From the NCBI GenBank assembly GCA_023436075.1, contig JAEZKS010000236.1, positions 1 to 8,486 on the forward strand: a stretch of DNA of 8,486 bases. Reading direction: 5' to 3'. Source of the stretch: Methanobacteriota archaeon (GTDB taxonomy: Archaea > Halobacteriota > Methanocellia > Methanocellales > Methanocellaceae). Positions 1 to 4,396 of the stretch are shown here, piece by piece. Position 1 is the first letter of the stretch. Each line of letters begins with the position of its first letter. The notes beneath the pieces were generated by a model that was not told where the DNA came from, made no database searches, and saw nothing but the letters and a program-made list of their open reading frames with translations. The translations under genes were made by a program, and so were the position numbers.

Positions 1-47
1 TTGCCGGGCTGGGTGTCGTGTTTGTTATTGCAGGCGCTCTCCTGTAA
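1..47 (+). CDS. C-terminal end of a probable membrane protein (partial)
   Basis: The third reading frame is open from the window edge and ends at a TAA at 45-47. It encodes AGLGVVFVIAGALL, a glycine-rich, strongly hydrophobic tail that looks like the end of a last transmembrane helix. Only about 15 codons are visible, so the family cannot be named. The frame is chosen because it alone gives a plausible membrane-helix tail followed by a stop and a non-coding spacer. An accidental open frame of this length cannot be excluded. Confidence 0.4.
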   Translation, partial: AGLGVVFVIAGALL

Positions 48-69
48 TTTTTATCTCTTAAGTTTCGCA

Positions 70-88
70 CTCGCGCGCGAGCGGCCGC
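70..88. repeat. Overlapping GC palindromes (CTCGCGCGCGAG and GCGGCCGC)
   Basis: A perfect 12-bp palindrome at 70-81 shares its last G with a perfect 8-bp palindrome (a NotI site) at 81-88. The core is an alternating CG run. It lies about 25 bp after the stop of the partial membrane gene, so it may help to end that transcript, but no clear T-run follows. Confidence 0.4.
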
Positions 89-102
89 CTGCCGGGAACT
101 CA

Positions 103-187
103 GGAGTTTTACGGAGCTAAAGTAGAGTTTTGGAGTTAAAGGAGCTACAGGAGCACTTTTTAATAAAGGCGCTTAGAAGCTATGGAG
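103..187 (+). repeat. Reiterated GGAG(C/T)TA motif
   Basis: GGAG occurs six times in 85 bp, at 103, 113, 132, 141, 150 and 184. Several copies extend to GGAGCTAAAG, GGAGTTAAAG, GGAGCTACAG or GGAGCTAAGG. Spacings are 10, 19, 9, 9 and 34 bp, so the inner part is close to a degenerate tandem array of 9-10 bp units. It lies in the spacer between two convergent genes (1-47 and 229-492). Its function is unknown; it may be slippage-derived spacer DNA. Confidence 0.4.
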
Positions 188-228
188 CTAAGGAAACTTT
201 TTATTATCGTCATCCTGATATCCAGTTT

Positions 229-492
229 TCATGGTTCAACCGGATACTGGTACCATTGCCGGTCGAAAATGGTCCTGCCCCTGTAATCGATCTTGTATAC
301 CCGATGCCACGGAATGAACGAGCCCGACTCAAGCTCGAAACCGAACGCCTCGATAGACTTGACCTCGTCGCCGCTGACAGAGGCCGAGTCATCCGGGCTG
401 CCGCGGCTGACGTAATAAATCGTGGCATCGGCGAGGCTTTCGCCTTCCTTCCATTTGAGTTTGTTTAACACGTCCTTCGGGCTTACGTACAT
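229..492 (-). CDS. UPF0248/DUF504 family protein (MJ1316-type RNA end-recognition domain)
   Basis: This 87-residue protein is the length expected of the stand-alone UPF0248/DUF504 family. Visible family features are the start KDVLNKLKW (6-14), the strand IYYVSRGSPDD (25-35), and the conserved block IPWHRVYKIDYRG (60-72) followed by TIFDR (74-78). The family is mainly archaeal. The related domain, named after MJ1316, is annotated as recognising RNA cyclic-phosphate ends, so a role in RNA processing or repair is the family-level expectation; no catalytic residues are evident. The start at 492 is preceded by a weak AGGT about 10 nt upstream and a TATA-like box near 526, which implies a very short leader. 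The stop is TGA at 229-231. An open frame on the other strand (130-468) is an antisense shadow. The gene is divergent from the membrane protein at 656. Family assignment is confident; function is not. Confidence 0.88.
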   Translation of the reverse strand: MYVSPKDVLNKLKWKEGESLADATIYYVSRGSPDDSASVSGDEVKSIEAFGFELESGSFIPWHRVYKIDYRGRTIFDRQWYQYPVEP

Positions 493-520
493 GATCTTAC
501 GTACCTGATTGATCTACGGC

Positions 521-532
521 CATAAAAATATG
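521..532 (-). promoter_or_regulatory. TATA-like box for the UPF0248 gene
   Basis: Read on the minus strand, CATATTTTTATG lies about 30-40 bp before the ATG at 492. Archaeal initiation about 26 bp beyond the box centre would fall near 500, leaving a leader of only about 8 nt. Confidence 0.4.
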
Positions 533-616
533 CGGTGGAGTACCGGTGCGCAGCATGTGTCCCAATGACAGCCAGGAATTTACAAAGCCGGTAGTCATGA
601 AGCGCATAATCAAAGA

Positions 617-625
617 CTATAAGTA
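617..625 (+). promoter_or_regulatory. Possible TATA box for the 139-residue membrane protein
   Basis: CTATAAGTA lies about 35 bp before the ATG at 656, which predicts a start of transcription near 647. A second AT-rich stretch (636-644) is too close to the gene to be a TATA box unless the start codon is wrong. Weak match. Confidence 0.3.
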
Positions 626-655
626 CAGCTTTTTGTATCCATATACGAGAATAGT

Positions 656-1075
656 ATGGTAAACAAACTCATCAGCGCTATCCTTACCGGCATCGTATTC
701 GGTTTCCTCATAGGCATTACTGCAGCGATTCCGTGTATGTGTATTATCGGCTTTGTGTTGATGATCGCTCTCGGAGCCGTTACCGTTCACCTGGCAAAGG
801 ACGATATCAGAGATTCGATGGACGCCATAGTCTCTTCGGGCATTGCCGGGGCTGTTTCGGGTATAGTGGGTGCAGTGGTCGGTACGGCCGGGCTGGCCGC
901 GCTCGATCTCGTTTCGAAATATGATCAATCCGGGGTGCTCACCGCCAGCGAGCTATTCGGCATAGGGGCCCTTGGCGCCTTTTGCTGCCTTCCAGTGCTC
1001 GTATTCTCAGGCATCATGCTGTCGGTCATCGGCGGTTTTGTTTACTACGAGCTGGCCCCGAAGCGGAATGCTTAA
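656..1075 (+). CDS. Small glycine-rich integral membrane protein, unknown function
   Basis: I cannot place this 139-residue protein in a family with certainty; small archaeal membrane proteins of the DUF5518 kind are the nearest resemblance. It has four hydrophobic stretches: roughly 5-23, 24-45, 58-84 and 102-132. The third is glycine-zipper-like (GIAGAVSGIVGAVVGTAG, 62-79), a pattern that packs helices tightly or supports oligomers. A charged loop (KDDIRDSMD, 48-56) separates the second and third stretches, and a short soluble loop (KYDQSGVLTASE, 88-99) separates the third and fourth. The protein ends in a basic tail, ELAPKRNA. Cysteines occur inside membrane stretches (27, 29, 110, 111). 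The start has no convincing Shine-Dalgarno (only GAGA about 7 nt before it), fitting a short-leader transcript. It is divergent from the UPF0248 gene, with 163 bp between them. That the gene is real rests on its membrane-like composition and lack of a better frame. Confidence 0.72.
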   Translation: MVNKLISAILTGIVFGFLIGITAAIPCMCIIGFVLMIALGAVTVHLAKDDIRDSMDAIVSSGIAGAVSGIVGAVVGTAGLAALDLVSKYDQSGVLTASELFGIGALGAFCCLPVLVFSGIMLSVIGGFVYYELAPKRNA

Positions 1076-1080
1076 CGGGC

Positions 1081-1096
1081 ATTTTCTTTTGTGTTT
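1081..1096 (+). terminator. T-rich tract after the 139-residue membrane protein
   Basis: Immediately after the TAA at 1073-1075 the plus strand runs ATTTTCTTTTGTGTTT. T-rich tracts alone can end archaeal transcription. No hairpin is needed or seen. Confidence 0.4.
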
Positions 1097-1234
1097 GAAT
1101 TATCTTCCTGCTTGCTTCTCGATGTATGATTTTAATGCCACTGATAAACCGGGGCCTATGGATGAGTATAGAGAATATAATGTAAAGTGCTTTGTATTCC
1201 AGCATCATCTACCCGTATGGCACTAAGATCATGA

Positions 1235-1320
1235 AGGGCCGCCCGGGACCTCTTCCTTCCCGTGACCGATACTCATCACGAAAGCGCAAGCCTGCTGATG
1301 GCTCAATGCCCGGCGGTCCT
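1235..1320. other. Possible structured RNA: long stem enclosing two hairpins
   Basis: The arm 1235-1247 (AGGGCCGCCCGGG) pairs with 1309-1320 (CCCGGCGGTCCT) through 12 pairs, with one G-U wobble and one bulged C at 1244. The enclosed 61 nt hold two smaller stems: CGTGA/TCACG (1261-1265 with 1276-1280) and AGCC/GGCT (1289-1292 with 1300-1303). This gives a three-way-junction shape in non-coding DNA. It matches no RNA family I know, and the strand is not determined because the DNA is self-complementary. GC-rich spacer can form such stems by chance. Confidence 0.25.
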
Positions 1321-1392
1321 CTTCTGGTGCCTGTGAGTTACGATTTTATTTTTCTCGAGAATCTGACACTGTCGGACGATAGGCGGGCAATC

Positions 1393-1454
1393 GTCGCATG
1401 TCCCCAGACAGGCAGCTTAACAAGAGCTGCATGTGGAGCGGTCATACATGCGAC
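1393..1454. other. Nested inverted repeats before tetR
   Basis: An outer perfect 9-bp repeat, GTCGCATGT (1393-1401) and ACATGCGAC (1446-1454), encloses an inner perfect stem GCAGCT/AGCTGC (1412-1417 with 1425-1430), which three further pairs (1408-1410 with 1432-1434) extend across one mismatch. It ends about 50 bp before the tetR TATA box. It could be a folded RNA, a protein-binding site for looping, or chance. Confidence 0.3.
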
Positions 1455-1502
1455 CGACCGAGAGCAGTCCCTTGTATTCGCCCCAGGCACCCTCCGGAAA
1501 AT

Positions 1503-1512
1503 GATTATATAG
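1503..1512 (+). promoter_or_regulatory. TATA box of tetR
   Basis: GATTATATAG is a good archaeal TATA match. Its centre near 1508 predicts initiation at about 1533-1535, only a few nt before the ATG at 1537, so the mRNA should be leaderless or nearly so. No Shine-Dalgarno is present, in agreement with this. Confidence 0.6.
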
Positions 1513-1517
1513 CGGCA

Positions 1518-1532
1518 TTGACAACATGTCAA
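1518..1532. promoter_or_regulatory. TetR operator at its own promoter
   Basis: TTGACAACATGTCAA is an inverted repeat (TTGACA-ACA-TGTCAA). It lies between the TATA box and the start codon and ends 4 bp before the ATG. The same 13-bp core, TGACAA-NN-TGTCA, occurs twice before the next gene. A repressor bound here would block polymerase recruitment or initiation, so autoregulation is inferred. Confidence 0.65.
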
Positions 1533-1536
1533 TCAA

Positions 1537-2151
1537 ATGCCCCGCATCACCAAAGACCCCGAAGTTCGCCGGAACGAGTTGATGGACGTGGCTGAGCAAC
1601 TCTTCGCGGAGAAGGGCTACGACCGCACGTCGCCCAGTGACATCATCCGCAAGTCCGGCGTCGCGCAGGGCACTTTCTACTACTATTTCAAGTCCCGGGA
1701 CGACCTGATCCGGGCCATCATCGCCCGGTACCTGGCACGCTATAACGACTATGTCGCCCGGGTGGCCGCCGATCCCGGGCTGAACGCGCCGGAGAAGGTG
1801 CGGAAGATCATGGGCGAGCTGTGGGATCTCTCTGTGCGGAAGGCCCGGCTGAAGGAGCAGATATGCGAGGAGCCGGACATCAGCGGCCATAAGGACTACC
1901 GGCAGCATGTCCGTGAGCACATCCTACCCCTGATGCAGCAGGTGATCCGGCAGGGGGTCGAAGAGGGCTCGTTCAAGGTCGAGTTCCCGGAGGAAGCGGC
2001 CGAGCACGTAGTCGTGATCAGCAAGCACCTCCACGAAGAGCTGAAGCGAGAAGATGATCCGGCTGTCAGGGCCCGGAAGATAGAGGCGACGTGGTCGGCG
2101 ATGGAGAAGCTTCTCGGCGCACGGAAGGGCACTTTTCGCTTGCGACGCTGA
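1537..2151 (+). CDS. TetR/AcrR family transcriptional regulator
   Basis: This 204-residue protein has the usual TetR length and layout. Its N-terminal DNA-binding domain spans about 10-58: a first helix NELMDVAEQLFAEKGYDRT, then the helix-turn-helix SPSDIIRKSGVAQGTFYYYF (32-51) and KSRDDLI. The remaining 145 residues form the helical ligand-binding and dimer domain, which is poorly conserved, so the inducer cannot be predicted. The TYYYF-type end of the recognition helix is typical. The start is fixed by the TATA box and operator just upstream; the transcript appears leaderless. The shared operators show that it probably represses itself and the DUF362 gene 89 bp downstream, which has its own promoter. 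The C-terminus is strongly basic (GARKGTFRLRR). Family assignment is secure; the ligand and any targets elsewhere are unknown. Confidence 0.93.
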   Translation: MPRITKDPEVRRNELMDVAEQLFAEKGYDRTSPSDIIRKSGVAQGTFYYYFKSRDDLIRAIIARYLARYNDYVARVAADPGLNAPEKVRKIMGELWDLSVRKARLKEQICEEPDISGHKDYRQHVREHILPLMQQVIRQGVEEGSFKVEFPEEAAEHVVVISKHLHEELKREDDPAVRARKIEATWSAMEKLLGARKGTFRLRR

Positions 2152-2172
2152 TCCTGCTGACAGGTGGATAAA

Positions 2173-2180
2173 TTATTTAT
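2173..2180 (+). promoter_or_regulatory. TATA box of the DUF362 gene
   Basis: TTATTTAT, centred near 2177, predicts initiation around 2203. That lies inside the first of the two operators and gives a leader of about 38 nt, in contrast to the leaderless tetR. Confidence 0.5.
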
Positions 2181-2194
2181 CTCTTGACGGCATG

Positions 2195-2225
2195 ACTGAC
2201 AACGTGTCATTGACAAGTTGTCAGT
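2195..2225. promoter_or_regulatory. Double TetR operator before the DUF362 gene
   Basis: Two 13-bp palindromes, TGACAACGTGTCA (2197-2209) and TGACAAGTTGTCA (2211-2223), lie one base apart with centres 14 bp apart. The whole 31-bp block is itself nearly palindromic: ACTGACAA at 2195-2202 matches TTGTCAGT at 2218-2225, and only 2204, 2210 and 2216 break the symmetry. The core matches the single site before tetR. Two TetR dimers could bind side by side over the predicted transcription start. Confidence 0.68.
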
Positions 2226-2232
2226 GAAGCAA

Positions 2233-2239
2233 GTGATCC
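2233..2239 (+). promoter_or_regulatory. Ribosome binding site of the DUF362 gene
   Basis: GTGATCC, one base before the ATG at 2241, is complementary to the GGATCAC end of archaeal 16S rRNA. It is the 3' part of the full GGAGGTGATCC complement, which is why it sits so close to the start. It supports this start codon. Confidence 0.45.
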
Positions 2240-2240
2240 T

Positions 2241-3434
2241 ATGAGCGACGACACAGGCGTAAAAAAGGTATCGCTGGTGAAATGCGATGACTACGGGCGC
2301 GAGAACGTGGAAAAGTCCGTCCGTCAGGCTATCGATCTGATCGGGGGCATCGGGGCGTTTGTCTCTCCCGGCCAGAAGGTCCTGGTGAAGTTCAACCTGC
2401 TGCTGGGATCGGCGCCAGAGAAATGCGTGACCACGGACCCTGAGGTCGTCTATGCGGTTGCAAAGCTGCTCAAGGAGCACGGCTGCGAGGTGCTGCTTGG
2501 CGATAGCCCCGGGTCGGGGCTGCTCTACAACGAGGGGGTCCTGCGGAAGCATTATGCGGCGGCGGGATACGACAAGATCGCTGAAGAGCTGGGCGTTCCG
2601 CTGAACTACGACGTCGGGCACCGGGAAGTACCGGCGCCAGCGAGCCTGACGATCAAGCGGTTCTCGATCATCAACCCGGCGCTTGACTGCGATGCCGTGG
2701 TCGTCGTCTCCAAGGCAAAGACCCACGCGCTCACTTACCTCTCTGGCGCGGCCAAGAACATTTTCGGTGTCGTTCCCGGGCTGGAAAAGCCGTCGTTCCA
2801 CGCAAGGCTGCCTGATCCCGCTTCGTTCGGGCGCATGATCGTCGACCTCAATGATCTCGTGAAGCCGAAGTTGCAGGTCATGGATGCGATCATGGGCATG
2901 GAGGGAGACGGCCCGCATAGTGGCACGCCGCGAAAGATCGGAGCCGTGCTGGCATCTGCCGACTGTCACGCCATCGATGTGGCTACCAGCCGTCTCATGT
3001 CCATCGATCCAGTGCGCGTGCCAACCATCGTCGCTGCGATCGAGCGAGGGTACCTGCACGGCGATTTCAGCGACGTCGTCATGGCCGGGGACTCGCTGGA
3101 TGACCTGATCGTCAGGGACTATAAGGCGCCATCCACGTTCCTGGGACAGGGCCCCAAGCGGTCGACGCGTTCACGCGTGATTTTCGGTCTCGTCTACAAG
3201 GCGGTCAACGCGTCCACGCCCCGGCCGGTCATCCATTCGAACAAATGTACCAGTTGCATGAAGTGCGTCCGCAGTTGCCCGGTGAAGACCATTGCCGTGG
3301 TCAACAAGAAGCCGAAGATCGACTACAAGAAGTGCATCAAGTGCTATTGTTGCCACGAGATGTGCGACGATCACGCGATCTCGCTTGAGCGAAGCATGAC
3401 CGGCAAGGTGCTTGCCCGGATTATCTCTCGGTAA
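2241..3434 (+). CDS. DUF362 domain protein with C-terminal 2x[4Fe-4S] ferredoxin domain
   Basis: This 397-residue protein has a DUF362 domain over about 8-300, with the typical segments KVLVKFNLL (46-54), a GDSPGSG loop, KAKTHALTYLSGAAKNIFGVVPG and the DAIMGMEGDGP motif. A dicluster ferredoxin domain follows. The first cluster ligands are Cys336, 339, 342 and 346 (CTSCMKCVRSCP). The second are Cys365, 368, 371 and 375 (CIKCYCCHEMCDD), with an extra Cys370 and Asp in place of the usual proline after the last ligand. No signal peptide or membrane segment is visible, so it should be cytoplasmic. DUF362-ferredoxin proteins are common in methanogens and anaerobes and are presumed redox proteins; no reaction is established to my knowledge. 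The gene is monocistronic, with its own promoter under two TetR operators, which suggests induction by a small molecule or stress. A hairpin follows the stop. Confidence 0.92.
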   Translation: MSDDTGVKKVSLVKCDDYGRENVEKSVRQAIDLIGGIGAFVSPGQKVLVKFNLLLGSAPEKCVTTDPEVVYAVAKLLKEHGCEVLLGDSPGSGLLYNEGVLRKHYAAAGYDKIAEELGVPLNYDVGHREVPAPASLTIKRFSIINPALDCDAVVVVSKAKTHALTYLSGAAKNIFGVVPGLEKPSFHARLPDPASFGRMIVDLNDLVKPKLQVMDAIMGMEGDGPHSGTPRKIGAVLASADCHAIDVATSRLMSIDPVRVPTIVAAIERGYLHGDFSDVVMAGDSLDDLIVRDYKAPSTFLGQGPKRSTRSRVIFGLVYKAVNASTPRPVIHSNKCTSCMKCVRSCPVKTIAVVNKKPKIDYKKCIKCYCCHEMCDDHAISLERSMTGKVLARIISR

Positions 3435-3462
3435 TCGCAAAATACCATATGCTGGCGGTAAT

Positions 3463-3489
3463 GGGCCTGTGCTCAGGTTGCACAGGCCC
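3463..3489. terminator. Hairpin between convergent genes
   Basis: GGGCCTGTGC (3463-3472) and GCACAGGCCC (3480-3489) form a perfect 10-bp stem with the 7-nt loop TCAGGTT. It lies 28 bp after the DUF362 stop and 24 bp beyond the stop of the minus-strand gene at 3514. On the plus strand a T-rich stretch follows (from about 3491), so it may end transcription from that side and act as a barrier from the other. Confidence 0.6.
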
Positions 3490-3513
3490 GTTGCTTTCCT
3501 TGATATCTATTTC

Positions 3514-4323
3514 TCATTTTCGATCTCCGGAACCAGATGCAGTCAAATGCCGCTCTTTCAAATGCTGCACGGCTTTTTTTGCGATCATGAACGGCGCCAT
3601 TACCACGGCCAGCAATAGCGAGACTGCGCCGAGGGCAAAGAGGAACACGCTCATGATCGGCACGTATATCCCGAACATGAAGATCGCTGCCCCTGGCAGG
3701 ATGAAGAGGAAAATCCATGGCCATGGAGTTTTCGCCCGCTTGAGCACGAAGGCGATGACGTACAATGAGGCGAACGCCGAGACTATCTCGAGCAGCGCCT
3801 GGAACAGCAGGCCGTAGTTCCTGATGAGATAGGATAAGAAGACGAGCATCAGCGAGCCAAACAAGGTGACGAACGATACCCGCGAGATCAGATGAAGCTC
3901 GGACGATGTGCGTCTGTCATTTCCTGCATGGTTGATGGCTGCCCAGAGGATGATCAGCGCTATGATCACGAACATGAGAAGCGAGCAGGTAATGCCAAAG
4001 ACCAGATCGGCCGGAGGAAAAGGCGTGGCCAGCGGGTTTCCGCCGCTCACGGCAGCATGCAGCACAGACAGCGGCGTCTGGTTGATGCCCAGCTTGCCCG
4101 CGTAGGCGTTATATGGCACCTCACGCTCGATGAACGTGTTCAGGTAGCCTGTGAGCGCTCCGAAGAGGCCCAGGACCAGGAACAGGTGCACGTTGTTCTT
4201 GATGAAGCCCTGGTAGGTGAACTCGCCATGGATGAATCTGTCCTTGCAGCGGACGGCTTCATCCCTGAGCCAGGCCAGCCGGGAGTCCAGCCAGATGATG
4301 AGCGGCTTCATCGTTTCGAGCAT
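3514..4323 (-). CDS. Six-TM integral membrane protein, unknown function
   Basis: I do not recognise the family of this 269-residue protein. The first 44 residues are polar and look cytoplasmic (MKPLIIWLDSRLAWLRDEAV, then a charged segment). Six hydrophobic segments follow at about 45-65, 107-130, 146-167, 170-193, 201-222 and 223-247. Between the first and second lies a 40-residue loop rich in Pro, Asn and Gly. The basic C-tail (KKAVQHLKERHL) also looks cytoplasmic. It lies 73 bp after the antiporter gene on the same strand, so it may be the third gene of the padR operon. A T7 run in the gap could reduce or end read-through. The ATG at 4323 is used, though an in-frame ATG four codons later (4309-4311) is equally possible; neither has a strong ribosome site. 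A helper of the pump or an independent envelope protein are both open. Confidence 0.75.
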   Translation of the reverse strand: MLETMKPLIIWLDSRLAWLRDEAVRCKDRFIHGEFTYQGFIKNNVHLFLVLGLFGALTGYLNTFIEREVPYNAYAGKLGINQTPLSVLHAAVSGGNPLATPFPPADLVFGITCSLLMFVIIALIILWAAINHAGNDRRTSSELHLISRVSFVTLFGSLMLVFLSYLIRNYGLLFQALLEIVSAFASLYVIAFVLKRAKTPWPWIFLFILPGAAIFMFGIYVPIMSVFLFALGAVSLLLAVVMAPFMIAKKAVQHLKERHLTASGSGDRK

Positions 4324-4374
4324 GAGTCTCTTGCCGTATTCTCATCTCGACGGGCGGCCTTAAATCGGTAACCG

Positions 4375-4396
4375 AAAAAAAGCCGGAAGTAGCCGG
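4375..4396 (-). terminator. Weak terminator or attenuator after the antiporter gene
   Basis: On the minus strand, just after the TGA at 4397, two CCGG tetranucleotides can form a short 4-bp stem followed by seven T residues (4375-4381). The stem is weak, but T-runs alone can end archaeal transcription. Partial read-through into the downstream membrane gene is possible. Confidence 0.35.

Larger units (their letters stand above)
1097..1500. other. Gene-poor spacer, about 400 bp
   Basis: No open frame here looks like a protein. The longest (1192-1512, plus) is rich in arginine, proline and serine, has no recognisable domain and no ribosome site. The region contains two foldable segments, described separately at 1235-1320 and 1393-1454. 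No transposase remnant, tRNA or terminal repeat was seen. Confidence 0.5.

Noticed and set aside
130..468. Plus-strand open frame of 112 codons over the UPF0248 gene
   Set aside because: The opposite strand gives a clear UPF0248/DUF504 protein over the same bases; this frame is its antisense shadow with a chance N-terminal extension in the GGAG repeat region.
1261..1303. Possible box C/D guide RNA (TGATGG and CTGA words near 1294-1300)
   Set aside because: The C-box-like word does not match RTGATGA and no correctly spaced D box or terminal stem was found.
1192..1512. Plus-strand open frame of 106 codons in the gene-poor spacer
   Set aside because: No recognisable domain, no ribosome site or well-placed promoter, low-complexity Arg/Pro/Ser composition, and it runs into the tetR promoter.
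1076..1536. Possible insertion-sequence remnant or genomic-island boundary
   Set aside because: No terminal inverted repeats, target duplication, transposase fragment or tRNA gene could be seen.
1896..3059. Long minus-strand open frame (387 codons) opposite tetR and the DUF362 gene
   Set aside because: Rich in His, Arg and Asp with no domain. It is the usual antisense open frame created by GC-rich third positions; both plus-strand genes have clear family motifs.
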